64,000 nt of DNA from Paenibacillus ferrarius (GTDB lineage: Bacteria; Bacillota; Bacilli; Paenibacillales; NBRC-103111), in NCBI RefSeq assembly GCF_002027705.1, contig NZ_MBTG01000007.1:52431-116430 (forward strand). The letters are read 5' to 3'. Shown here piece by piece: positions 43,626-52,213 of this stretch (within the stretch, counting starts at the first letter, position 1; each line of letters opens with the position of its first letter). Under the pieces are notes generated by a model. It was not told where the DNA came from. It worked only from the letters and a program-made list of their open reading frames with translations, and did not search any database. A program made the position numbers and the translations under genes.

Positions 43626-44550
43626 ATGGCGTCAAAAATTGAAATGTAAACGAAGATTTATTCAATTTATCGAAGCGAAAGCCGGCTGCTTGCAGCTTCC
43701 CAATCACGATTGGCAGCGCCTCTAGGGTTGTCGTTTTGTAAGTGCTATCGTGCATGAGCACGATAATGCTCTTCTTGCCGCGGCTCGCGCTTGTCACGGC
43801 ATCAATAATCATGTCCCTATCCTGCACAGGCGCAGCGGCATCCGTCGAGCTGACGTTCCAGTCAAAATACTGGTAACCCTCGACTTTTACCGCGCGAGCA
43901 ACTTTACTCATAATGCCCTTGCCCCCAGGCTTCCAGCTCAAATGATTATTCGACCCTCCGGGAAATCGCAAAATATCAGGGCGGTAGCCGACCGTTTCTT
44001 CCAGCAGCTGATCCAGCTTATGTACGTCTTTCATGAAAGCCTCTGGAGACTTATAAATACGGTTGTATTCATGCGAGTACGAATGATTGCCAAGGGCGTG
44101 GCCTGCGGCATCAATCTCCTTATACAGCGATCTGCCCTCAGCGGTGTCAGACCCGACAACGAAAAAAGTCGCACGAACTCCAAAACTTTTCAAAACACGA
44201 AGGATCTTCCGTGTGTTCTCGGAAGGACCATCATCGAAAGTGAGATAGGCAACTTTGCCCGATGACACTTCTGTTGCCCGATGCGGGGGGCCCGTGTAGA
44301 AATGTCGAGTTTCCACCGTCATTTTTTCTTCCGTATAGGGATTGGAGGGTGGAACTATGGGCAGACCAGGAGGTGGAGCTATCGGCAGAGCTGAAGGTGC
44401 GACGCCCGCTGTTGCAAGTGGAGCTTCATTGCGGGACAACTGTTTGGGTGCCGATTCCGTATGTAAGTTTGTGGCAGAACATCCGACTAAGGTACAGCCG
44501 AGACTAATCCATGGAAGATGCCTTCGTAGTTTTGAGACTATTTTGCCCAT
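43624..44550 (-). CDS. Polysaccharide deacetylase lipoprotein
   Basis: A 308-residue NodB-fold deacetylase. Lipobox LVGC near residue 21, a Pro-rich linker, then the catalytic domain: TFDDGPSENT (catalytic Asp and metal Asp), GNHSYSHEY (metal His pair), RFPGGSNN and VLMHDST. Acts on cell-wall or exopolysaccharide N-acetyl groups, outside the membrane. ATG 44550 follows a GGGGGG ribosome site. Its target is not shown. Confidence 0.9.
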   Translation of the reverse strand: MGKIVSKLRRHLPWISLGCTLVGCSATNLHTESAPKQLSRNEAPLATAGVAPSALPIAPPPGLPIVPPSNPYTEEKMTVETRHFYTGPPHRATEVSSGKVAYLTFDDGPSENTRKILRVLKSFGVRATFFVVGSDTAEGRSLYKEIDAAGHALGNHSYSHEYNRIYKSPEAFMKDVHKLDQLLEETVGYRPDILRFPGGSNNHLSWKPGGKGIMSKVARAVKVEGYQYFDWNVSSTDAAAPVQDRDMIIDAVTSASRGKKSIIVLMHDSTYKTTTLEALPIVIGKLQAAGFRFDKLNKSSFTFQFLTP

Positions 44551-44805
44551 TCTAAGTCCCCCCTTGCTGCTGTTAATGAGCAAATCTGCCTCTATATCCA
44601 GCTTCCCTTTAGTATGGCTTTCTTGGCTTTCGACATTAAAACCAATATTTCCCGGGAAATTTGGAGAAACAACGCTTGTTGGGTCATATCGGGGAGCTGA
44701 ATGGCTTTTTTCATGCTGCATGTCGATTTTTGATCACATGTGTCACCACAAAATCGATGCCGTAATTCACCCCCTGAGGCTGCTTTTTCGGATGGCTCAG
44801 ACACA

Positions 44806-44831
44806 CAAAAAAGCCCCTCACCAAGAGGGGC
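44806..44831 (-). terminator. Terminator of the pspA-containing operon
   Basis: On the minus strand GCCCCTC, TTGGT, GAGGGGC then TTTTTTGTG. Confidence 0.9.
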
Positions 44832-44848
44832 CCGACTTCAATCATAAT

Positions 44849-45535
44849 TTACTCTGCTTCTTTAACGCTTAGTTTTTCTTTCAGCAAATTCAGCTGCTCA
44901 TCGACTTTGGCTTGTTTGGCTACATCAACAGGTGTGTAGCTGCCTACTGAACCTGCAGGAACATAAGGCTTGCGGGCGATTTCCGCTTCTACTTCCAATT
45001 GGATGATTTTCTCTTCCATGCGTTGGAAGCCGCGGGATGCGCTGCCGCTTTCGATGACACCATTGTAGGAGACTTGCGCCATTTGCTTTTTAGCTTTCGC
45101 TAATTGAGCGCGGGATACGAGCTCGTTGCGTTTGTTGCGCATTTTGTAGAATTCGTCTTTCATTTCGTGAAGTTGTTGTGTCAGCTCATCCGCATGCGCT
45201 TTGGCGGATGCATATAGATCTGTATACTCAGCGATTTTATCTTCGTGATACAATTTCTCTTCAACAGCTTGGCGGGCAATAGCTTCTTGACCATTTTTGA
45301 TGGCAGCGGACGCTTTGCCTTCACGGTCAGCTACCAAGCGAACGGATTCTTCCAAACGTTGTTTCAGCTTGCGCTCACTTGCAATTTGTCTAGCAACGGT
45401 TACTTCAGCTTGTGCGATTTCTTGCTCCATATCGCGCAGATATTGATTCAACATAACGATCGGATCCTCGATTTTATCCAATACCTCGTGAATTGATGCT
45501 TTTGTCATATCTTTCATTCTTGTAAATACTCCCAT
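44849..45535 (-). CDS. pspA: PspA/IM30 family phage-shock protein A (LiaH-like)
   Basis: A 228-residue coiled-coil protein that assembles on stressed membranes. The N-terminal amphipathic helix ([20 protein letters not shown]) and the long helical core (about 25-190) match PspA/Vipp1/LiaH. Last gene of a four-gene operon with pspC, a second PspA and a LiaI-like gene, separated from pspC by 3 bp. Confidence 0.93.
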   Translation of the reverse strand: MGVFTRMKDMTKASIHEVLDKIEDPIVMLNQYLRDMEQEIAQAEVTVARQIASERKLKQRLEESVRLVADREGKASAAIKNGQEAIARQAVEEKLYHEDKIAEYTDLYASAKAHADELTQQLHEMKDEFYKMRNKRNELVSRAQLAKAKKQMAQVSYNGVIESGSASRGFQRMEEKIIQLEVEAEIARKPYVPAGSVGSYTPVDVAKQAKVDEQLNLLKEKLSVKEAE

Positions 45536-45538
45536 GGT

Positions 45539-46006
45539 TTACACGTCTCCTTTTTTAATGTCAATTGGTTGTTGTTCAAAACGAGCGACTTTGGCTCTAA
45601 GTTCTTCAACTTCTCGTTGCAGTGCTTTTTTCTCAATGTCTTTCATCATCTCATCGATGTTGTTCGTCGGTACACCTGCATTGTACGGTGGGGTATTGAA
45701 GTTCGCAGGCTGCTGCGGCGCTTGATGAGGCGGATACGGCTTGTGCGTATTCCAGCTTCCACTAGGGTTGTAGTTTTGGCGGCTGTACGAGTTGGCGTAA
45801 GGATCAAACGGCTGATCATAGCCTGGTTCTTTCGGAATTACAATTGCAGCTATGAAGTAGATGAAAATGACTGTTCCTCCGGTGAAAAAGGTTGTAATAA
45901 CCACTAACAATCGCAAGAGTGTTGCATCTACATTCATGGCCTCGGCAAGTCCGCCGCAAAGACCGGTAACTTTTTTGTCTCTTCGTGAGCGGTAAAGTTT
46001 GCTCAT
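45539..46006 (-). CDS. pspC: PspC domain protein
   Basis: A 155-residue protein with an N-terminal PspC domain (residues 1-60: LYRSRRDKKVTGLCGGLAEA, then one membrane helix) and a Pro/Gln/Asn-rich linker before a short coiled coil (EMMKDIEKKALQREVEELRA) that could contact PspA. Overlaps the preceding pspA paralogue by 4 bp. Confidence 0.9.
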   Translation of the reverse strand: MSKLYRSRRDKKVTGLCGGLAEAMNVDATLLRLLVVITTFFTGGTVIFIYFIAAIVIPKEPGYDQPFDPYANSYSRQNYNPSGSWNTHKPYPPHQAPQQPANFNTPPYNAGVPTNNIDEMMKDIEKKALQREVEELRAKVARFEQQPIDIKKGDV

Positions 46007-46671
46007 GATTTTTGTGCTCCCTCCTGTTGCAGTTTGTTTCTCAGAGCTTCCAGCTCAGCATCTACAGCAGGGTTGCCCCCGCTATAATAGCTTTCACGTC
46101 CCATGCGTCTTACATCACGGAGTGTTCTAGCGTGTAGCTCCATATCGGAAACGCGCTCTTCCAAGCGTCCGAACATCCGCGGTGCGCCATCCTGCGTCAC
46201 ACTGCTGCGGGCATGCAGCCTTTGCTGCAAACGCGCGGATTCCATTCGGGCCAAGTAATAACTACGTTTATCTGCCACTTCTTTGTAATCGGCTTTGAGC
46301 TGCTGCAGTTCCTCATCGAGATCGAGAATCGATTGCTTGGCCTGCTCATAGAGTTCATGATATTGCTCGCTTTTCTCTTCGGCTTGCAATTTCTCTTGCA
46401 GCACGATGCGTGCCATATGTTCTTCGCCGGCTTTCAGAGCCAGAAGCGCTTGATGCTCGCGTTTCTCTTTGGTCTCCAGCGCCGTCAAATATTGCTGCCT
46501 GAGTGAAGCTGCGTGGCTGACGCATTGTTGGTACAGCCTCTCAGACTGTTGAAGCTGCTCACGTTGTGCAGCTAAGTACTGGTCAATCAAGCGAACCGGA
46601 TCTTCGGACCGTTCCAAATGTTCATTCAGTGATGCCACGGTAATGTCTCTCATACGCCTTAATAGGCTCAT
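46003..46671 (-). CDS. Second PspA/IM30 family protein
   Basis: A 222-residue coiled-coil paralogue of the PspA downstream (MSLLRRMRDITVASLNEHLE at the start, then EDPVRLIDQYLAAQREQLQQ). Clearly diverged, so not a recent duplication. It may form mixed assemblies with the other PspA. Confidence 0.88.
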   Translation of the reverse strand: MSLLRRMRDITVASLNEHLERSEDPVRLIDQYLAAQREQLQQSERLYQQCVSHAASLRQQYLTALETKEKREHQALLALKAGEEHMARIVLQEKLQAEEKSEQYHELYEQAKQSILDLDEELQQLKADYKEVADKRSYYLARMESARLQQRLHARSSVTQDGAPRMFGRLEERVSDMELHARTLRDVRRMGRESYYSGGNPAVDAELEALRNKLQQEGAQKS

Positions 46672-46712
46672 CTCTCATACCACCTTTTTCAATCTCTGTT
46701 TGTTCGTGCAAC

Positions 46713-47009
46713 TTAAACGGTTCTTCTTGTCAGCATCGAAACTCCGTAACCAATCAACCCGATGGCCAGGAGAATAATAATCCAACCTGCCAACTTGCCC
46801 AGCAGGATAATCCCGCCGATCCCTGCAATCAACCAACCAATTTTGCTGCCATTCTGAATCCCGACATAACCTAGGCCAACCATTGCAATTGGAATCACGT
46901 ATCCCATCACTGAGCCGATAAAGGGTCCCATGTGAAAGCCTAGTTTATTTAACAGAATCAGGGCACCGAATGCGATTAGCAGAGCGGCCAAGCCTGTATT
47001 TCTTTTCAT
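46713..47009 (-). CDS. LiaI/LiaF-like small membrane protein
   Basis: A 98-residue protein with about four hydrophobic segments separated by Gly-rich turns (FGALILLNKLGFHMGP, GIGGIILLGKLAGWI), resembling LiaI and the membrane part of LiaF. Probably the membrane anchor for the PspA proteins of the same operon. No LiaRS two-component genes are in the window. Confidence 0.7.
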   Translation of the reverse strand: MKRNTGLAALLIAFGALILLNKLGFHMGPFIGSVMGYVIPIAMVGLGYVGIQNGSKIGWLIAGIGGIILLGKLAGWIIILLAIGLIGYGVSMLTRRTV

Positions 47010-47237
47010 CGTTTCGTCACCGCCTCTCGTTTGTTTGTTGTGCTCTTGTTCATGTCTTTATTCTAGGTAAAAATGAAGCTTTCCAAAACGGACCGCAGGC
47101 GGTATTTGTTCCTAGACCTTAGTCGGGGCGCTTCTACGACCTCCGAAAAGTTCATGTTTATACGACACAGATACGGGTTAAGTACATTACAAACTAGATA
47201 TCGACAAATTTCGGATGTGAAAGGCAGGAACTACTTG

Positions 47238-48398
47238 ATGAAGCCGATTATGAAATCTACTTTGAACTCAATGAAGAAACCGAATAGGGGGCCCTTTGTG
47301 GTCCGTATCTTGTTATTTGCGCTTTTGGTTCTTCTATTACCTACACATGCCTGGGAGGCTGCAGCAACAGCATCGGCCAAAATGGCGACTGCCGCGGCAC
47401 CTGCATCAATCATGCCTCCACTTCCCTTGACTAACAATGCCTCACAACGGGTCGCAAGCTTAGTCCTCCATAACTTAACTGCACAATTCCAGCAAGCAAA
47501 ACAGGCGACATCAACTGCAGCGCCGCTTTTCTCCTTCTCCGTGTTGAGTGATATCCATGTTGGAGCCAAAGATACGGATTCCCAGGAACGCTTTCGTACG
47601 GCGCTAGCCGATCACATGAACATCCGACCAGACAGTAAATTGATGGTTCTAAATGGCGATCTTACGAACGGCATCAATAACGATTACAAAAGCCTTTTCA
47701 ATATTATGTACGAATTCAAACTTCCTCCCGTCCATGCGACTATGGGAAATCATGAATACTACGGCTTATGGGAAACAAAGCAAGAGGATTTGGATACGAG
47801 CAAGCTGAGTAAGGATTGGTCCAGTGGACAAGCCATCAACTCTTTTGAGCAAATGTTCAATTACAAAAAGCCCTACCACGAACTGGTCATGGAGGATTAT
47901 CATTTTCTGTTCCTAAGCGGAGAGGCGTATCGAGATGTGGATGCCACTGTCAAAGAAGATGCTTACCTATCACCTGAACAGCTCGCCTGGTTCAAAGATA
48001 AACTAGCACTTGCCTCAACAGCGGATGCGGACAAGCCTATCTTCGTATTTCTGCATCAACCGTTGGTTCATACGCTGGGAGGCTCCGATCAAGAGCTGGG
48101 CGTTGTTCAGCATGAGGAACTCCGAGCTATACTTAACCAATATCCGAATGTAGTTTTCTTCACGGGTCATACGCATTGGAACCTTGAAACAACGGAGCAG
48201 ATCAAACAGCTGACGTTTCTTGCCGTAGGCAGTTCCTCTGTCAGAGAAGTATGGAACGCAAATAATGAACCCGAGGGCAGCGCGGCTAGCCAAAGCCTGG
48301 TCGTGGACATCTTCGCAGATCGGATTGCCATCCAAGGCCGTGAACATTCCGATAAGAAATGGCTGGGAGCACCTTTTGTAAAGACATATAGAGAATAG
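47238..48398 (+). CDS. Secreted calcineurin-like metallophosphoesterase, paralogue 1
   Basis: A 386-residue secreted enzyme. A signal-like segment lies at about residues 17-35; an Ala/Thr-rich stretch follows. The metallophosphoesterase motifs are SVLSDIHVG, NGDLTN, GNHEYYG, FLHQPL and GHTHWN, in order. ATG 47238 is preceded by AAAGGCAGGAA. Substrate unknown. A close paralogue lies at 50900-51979. Confidence 0.85.
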   Translation: MKPIMKSTLNSMKKPNRGPFVVRILLFALLVLLLPTHAWEAAATASAKMATAAAPASIMPPLPLTNNASQRVASLVLHNLTAQFQQAKQATSTAAPLFSFSVLSDIHVGAKDTDSQERFRTALADHMNIRPDSKLMVLNGDLTNGINNDYKSLFNIMYEFKLPPVHATMGNHEYYGLWETKQEDLDTSKLSKDWSSGQAINSFEQMFNYKKPYHELVMEDYHFLFLSGEAYRDVDATVKEDAYLSPEQLAWFKDKLALASTADADKPIFVFLHQPLVHTLGGSDQELGVVQHEELRAILNQYPNVVFFTGHTHWNLETTEQIKQLTFLAVGSSSVREVWNANNEPEGSAASQSLVVDIFADRIAIQGREHSDKKWLGAPFVKTYRE

Positions 48399-48503
48399 GA
48401 ATCGCCTGTACATTTGAACGGGGAAACATTGATCAGGAGGATGGTGGCAGTTAGGCTGATCAATACATACAATGGCTAAAGAGCGGGAAGGGGTGTCGAA
48501 GAA

Positions 48504-48729
48504 ATGCCTGGAGTTGTTTATGGAGGTATCAAAATCAATAGTGTGAACTCCAGTTCGAATGTCCAAATTGGTGATACCGCTATTATCAGGCTATCCAGTA
48601 ATGCCAAATACTATGGGGGGGGCAAATTCATTTTCCCCTAGTGATAATTTTGGATTTAATCCCCAGATCGGCAATACAAATACCATTGACCCAGATTTAA
48701 TTGATAACAATAGCAACAATATTGTGTAG
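48504..48729 (+). pseudogene. GerPA/GerPF-like spore germination gene broken at a G8 tract
   Basis: ATG 48504 (ribosome site GGGAAGGGG) begins MPGVVYGGIKINSVNSSSNV, the conserved start of GerPA/GerPF family proteins, then QIGDTAII. At G8 (48615-48622) the frame ends after six codons at TAG. Reading seven G gives SFSPSDNFGFNPQIGNTNTI and DPDLIDNN, matching the family C-terminus, to TAG at 48727-48729. So the gene is either a true mutant, a phase-variable allele or a sequencing error. GerP proteins sit in the spore coat and help germinants pass. Confidence 0.75.
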
Positions 48730-48731
48730 TT

Positions 48732-48764
48732 AAAAAAGCCCAAGGCACTTGGCCTTAGGCTTTA
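48732..48764 (-). terminator. Terminator of the YtrA-type ABC operon
   Basis: On the minus strand AAAGCCTAAGGC, loop, GCCTTGGGC then TTTTTT. Confidence 0.8.
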
Positions 48765-48773
48765 GCATTTAAA

Positions 48774-49460
48774 CTAAACAGACGCTCTTCGCAGCAAACC
48801 ATAAGCCGCTGCCAAGTAGACTGCCGTCACTGGCACCATCCACCAGAACAATTCCAAATAGTGATGCGCTATTCCTCCCAGGATAAGATCTCCCCATAAG
48901 CTAAAGTGAGTCAAATATAAAGACACCAGTGTACCAATGAGCAGCAGGGTCGTAAAAAAGATATATAATCCCGTTCTGCCAAACCTGCGGTGTATGCTTG
49001 AAATCGCAAACCCCAGAAAGTACATATTGAGCAGAAGAATCAAATAAATACCCAGTGTGCTGATCACAGAAACGTCGCTAAGAAACGCAACTTTAAACAG
49101 ATTCAGACGCACTCCCCATCCATTCGTTGCTCCTTCAATAACCGACAATACGGTAAGGATTAAAGCGGACAAGCCATTAATAATGAGGGCGGTCCAGACA
49201 GTTCCGAAGAAATAATCCTTTCTGCGAATGCTGAGTCCCACAGCAAACGGGAAGGTCTCCTTCAGCGTGATCGTACCTATTACGAATGTGTAAACGAAAA
49301 TGGAGGAAATCGCTCCTGTATGCATGGTCTCCCCTAGGTTGAGCGAAGAAGCAATAATCATATTGATCAGGAAATTGGCTGCCAAAATGATCCAAGGAAC
49401 ATAGAACCACGTCAATTTATTTCTCAAATGAAGCTTAATGACTTGCTCGGCTCGATTCAT
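48774..49460 (-). CDS. ABC transporter permease (ABC-2-like)
   Basis: A 228-residue membrane protein with about six helices (NKLTWFYVPWIILAANFLIN, and others). No enzyme motif. Overlaps the ATPase gene by 4 bp (ATGA), so it is the partner permease of a YtrB/EcsA-like exporter. Role in antibiotic or envelope stress is inferred from the GntR context. Confidence 0.8.
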   Translation of the reverse strand: MNRAEQVIKLHLRNKLTWFYVPWIILAANFLINMIIASSLNLGETMHTGAISSIFVYTFVIGTITLKETFPFAVGLSIRRKDYFFGTVWTALIINGLSALILTVLSVIEGATNGWGVRLNLFKVAFLSDVSVISTLGIYLILLLNMYFLGFAISSIHRRFGRTGLYIFFTTLLLIGTLVSLYLTHFSLWGDLILGGIAHHYLELFWWMVPVTAVYLAAAYGLLRRASV

Positions 49461-50353
49461 GCGCCTTCAGTCCCCTTTCCAGCACTTGGTATACGTGTCA
49501 AATGAATGATTAACTGCTGCATCGATACTGGTGTAAATGTTAGCCCCAAAGCCTCAGCTTCCTTCCGCTCACGTTCATTCGGCGCACCTAGCAAGGTAGC
49601 TGATGCAGCTGCGCCAATCGCTGTGCGTTCCAGCACCTCTCTGCCTCTAGTGAACGAATCTACAGCTGTTGCTAAGCCGGAAACCGTGCAAGCACGGCCG
49701 CGAAGGGCATCTGCATCTTCATTGAGAATCAACTTGCCTTGATCAATTACCATGACATGCTCCAGCAACCGGCTCACTTCATCAATCAGGTGCGTAGAGA
49801 GGATGACGGTTCTCGGGTACTCTGCGTAGTCCTCAAGCAAGCGATCATAGAAGAGTACTCTAGCTACGGCATCAAGCCCTAGGTAAGGCTCATCAAAAAT
49901 GGTCAGCGGCGCACGGCTAGCCAGACCCACGACGATCCCCACCGAGGAGAGCATCCCTCTGGACAGCTTTTTAATTTTTCTTTTCAAAGGCAGACGGAAA
50001 TCTTCAACTAAAGCATGAGCATAGTCATCATCCCAGTTGGGATAAAGGGATTTGGCTACTTCTATGACATCAATGACACGGAACGTATCCGGATATTTCT
50101 GACTTTCCTTAATGAAACAAATCTGATTCAGCACACGGCTGTTCTCAAACGGCTCTTCGCCAAATACCTTTAGCTCTCCGCTCGTCGCAAACTGCTGGAC
50201 TGAGATCATATGCATGATGGTCGTTTTTCCTGCACCATTTCGACCTAATAAACCGTAAATTTTATTCGGTTCCATGGTGAAGCTGACATGATCAACCGCT
50301 GTTATTTTCCCATAGGACTTGGTCAGTCCTGTCACTTCCACAATGTTGGTCAT
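49457..50353 (-). CDS. ABC transporter ATPase (YtrB-like)
   Basis: A 298-residue ATPase. Walker A GRNGAGKTTIMH, signature LSRGMLSSVG, Walker B LTIFDEPYLGLDAVA, and the H-loop in VILSTHLIDE are intact. The last ~70 residues are an extra domain. The ATG overlaps the GntR stop (TAATG). Confidence 0.9.
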   Translation of the reverse strand: MTNIVEVTGLTKSYGKITAVDHVSFTMEPNKIYGLLGRNGAGKTTIMHMISVQQFATSGELKVFGEEPFENSRVLNQICFIKESQKYPDTFRVIDVIEVAKSLYPNWDDDYAHALVEDFRLPLKRKIKKLSRGMLSSVGIVVGLASRAPLTIFDEPYLGLDAVARVLFYDRLLEDYAEYPRTVILSTHLIDEVSRLLEHVMVIDQGKLILNEDADALRGRACTVSGLATAVDSFTRGREVLERTAIGAAASATLLGAPNERERKEAEALGLTFTPVSMQQLIIHLTRIPSAGKGTEGA

Positions 50354-50721
50354 TACGCTTTCTCCCCTCTGCGCACCATTTCCGTTAATTGCTCCACCGT
50401 AATTCCAAGCTTCGCTGCCTCTTTCACCATCGTTACGATGTATTGCTCATAAAATAGCTCTTTTCGCTTTTCCATTAGTTTCGCTCGCGCTCCTTCCGCT
50501 ACAAACATGCCAATTCCGCGTTTTTTGTACAAAATTCCTTGATCCACCAACAGGTTTACGCCTTTGGCGGCTGTCGCCGGATTAATTTGATAAAATGATG
50601 CGAACTGATTCGTAGAAGGTACCTGCGTCTCTTCCAGCATTCTTGCTTCAATAATGTCATCTTCAATTCGTTCCGCGATTTGCACGAAAATCGGGCGGCT
50701 GTCGTCCATCATGACTCCCAT
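50353..50721 (-). CDS. GntR family regulator, YtrA subfamily
   Basis: A 122-residue repressor-type protein. The N-terminal winged helix (about 8-75) has PIFVQIAERIEDDIIEARML and the recognition region STNQFASFYQINPATAAKGV; the short C-terminal dimerisation helix follows. YtrA-type proteins control their own ABC operon. A 24-bp palindrome lies 20-43 bp upstream. Confidence 0.92.
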   Translation of the reverse strand: MGVMMDDSRPIFVQIAERIEDDIIEARMLEETQVPSTNQFASFYQINPATAAKGVNLLVDQGILYKKRGIGMFVAEGARAKLMEKRKELFYEQYIVTMVKEAAKLGITVEQLTEMVRRGEKA

Positions 50722-50740
50722 TTCTTCTCACCACCACATC

Positions 50741-50764
50741 GGTTAGTTACTCATGTAATTAACC
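50741..50764. promoter_or_regulatory. Operator candidate of the YtrA-type regulator
   Basis: GGTTAgTTAC, TCAT, GTAAtTAACC: near-perfect palindrome with one mismatch, at 20-43 bp before the gntR start. Strong candidate for autoregulation. Confidence 0.7.
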
Positions 50765-50899
50765 ATACAACCAACTCACTTAGATGTCAATACGCTTCGT
50801 GCAATTTGGGCCGCCTGTTCAACATAAATCTCCTTGCAACTGGGAATACCACTAGTACAATCGCCCAAAACATTCATTTGCAGGAAAGGTATATCCAAA

Positions 50900-51979
50900 A
50901 TGATCTCTTCTAAAATGCGTATCGCTTTCGTAAGCCTGATGCTTCTGCTCGCTCCAAGTCAGGCTGTGAATAGTACGGAAAATGTGAAAACGTCTCAAGA
51001 CACTCAGGACATGCTTCATGCGGGAATTCATGCGAAGTTCATGAAGAACACCAAGAGGAGCCAGCTTACGCTCCAGAATAATGTGCAGCCGGTGGCAGCT
51101 CCCCTGTTTTCATTCTCCGTGCTGAGCGATGCACACATCATCGCTTCAGATACCGAGGCTCAAATGCTGCTCAGCCGTGCGCTCGCGGATCATCACGCGC
51201 TGCGCCCGAACAGCAAGCTGCTCGTGATGAACGGGGACCTCACGAATGGGAGTGAGGCCGACTATCGCAGCTTGCAGGCGCTGCTCAGCAGCCAGCCCCA
51301 TGCCCCTGTGCATGCGACCATGGGCAACCACGATTACTACGGCGTGTGGCGCACGCCGGCTGGTGGCATGGATACATCGAAGATGAATCCAGCCTGGTCC
51401 AGCAAGCAGGCGGTCGCGTTATTCGACCGCATGTGGGGCTACGATAAGCCGTATCACGAGCTTATCGTGGAGGGCTACCGCTTCCTCTTCCTGAGCGGGG
51501 AAGCGTACCGGGACGTGAACGCCTCCTATGCGGAGGACGCGTTCCTCTCTCCCGAGCAGCTCGCTTGGCTGCGCGGGCGGCTGACGAACGCGGGCGCGGC
51601 GGATGCCGGCAAGCCCGTGTTCGTGTTCTTGCACCAGCCGCTGCCGCAGACGCTGGATGGCACGGATCGGGAGCTGGGCGTCATCCAGCACCAGGAGCTG
51701 CGGGCGCTGCTCGATGCGCACCCGAATGTCATCTTCTTCAGTGGTCACACCCACTGGAACCTGGAAACGACCCAGCAAGTGAAGCAGCTGAAATTCCTTG
51801 CCGCTTCGAGCGCCTCCATCCGCGAGGTATGGAGCAGCCAGAACGAGCCCGAGACGATGGCGATCAGCCAAAGTCTCGTGGTGGACGTCTACAAAGACCG
51901 CGTCGTCATCATGCGCCGCGAGCACTCCCGGAAGCGATGGATCGAGCCCTCCATCGCCAAAGGATACGACGTCAACTAG
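50900..51979 (+). CDS. Secreted calcineurin-like metallophosphoesterase, paralogue 2
   Basis: A 359-residue secreted enzyme, colinear with paralogue 1. Signal peptide at about residues 5-23. Motifs SVLSDAHII, NGDLTN, GNHDYYG, FLHQPL and GHTHWN are all present. The 3' half is strikingly GC-rich compared with the first paralogue, which encodes almost the same protein. ATG 50900 follows AAAGG. Divergent from the gntR operon. Confidence 0.85.
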   Translation: MISSKMRIAFVSLMLLLAPSQAVNSTENVKTSQDTQDMLHAGIHAKFMKNTKRSQLTLQNNVQPVAAPLFSFSVLSDAHIIASDTEAQMLLSRALADHHALRPNSKLLVMNGDLTNGSEADYRSLQALLSSQPHAPVHATMGNHDYYGVWRTPAGGMDTSKMNPAWSSKQAVALFDRMWGYDKPYHELIVEGYRFLFLSGEAYRDVNASYAEDAFLSPEQLAWLRGRLTNAGAADAGKPVFVFLHQPLPQTLDGTDRELGVIQHQELRALLDAHPNVIFFSGHTHWNLETTQQVKQLKFLAASSASIREVWSSQNEPETMAISQSLVVDVYKDRVVIMRREHSRKRWIEPSIAKGYDVN

Positions 51980-52057
51980 ACGTCTTCCGTCTCCACATGC
52001 GCAGGCCCCAGAGCGGTTTCGGCTTCACGTACAAAGTGAATTTATCGCATTGCGTTA

Positions 52058-52106
52058 AATAAGATTGAGGGATAGGAAGTATCCTTCAGCCTTATTGTCG
52101 TTTTTT
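52058..52106 (+). terminator. Terminator of metallophosphoesterase 2
   Basis: AATAAG outer arm and AGGGATA/TATCCTT inner arm, then GTCGTTTTTT. Confidence 0.65.
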
Positions 52107-52150
52107 GGATCTTACCATCTCCAGCGTTCCCCACACCTTAGCGCTAAACC

Positions 52151-52199
52151 AAAAAAACTGCTCGACAAGGCTAAAAATCAGCCTGTCTAGCAGTTTTTT
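52151..52199. terminator. Bidirectional terminator after the monooxygenase
   Basis: AAAAAACTGCT .. AGCAGTTTTTT with an inner GGCT/AGCC pairing. It serves the minus-strand operon end at 52214. Confidence 0.85.
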
Positions 52200-52213
52200 A
52201 AATAAAAGTACTC

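Noticed and set aside
47010..47237. LiaR or ECF-sigma promoter before the LiaI-like gene
   Set aside because: No convincing LiaR palindrome or TGAAAC/CGT pair was seen; TTTTGG-17-TAGAAT is a weak SigA match only.
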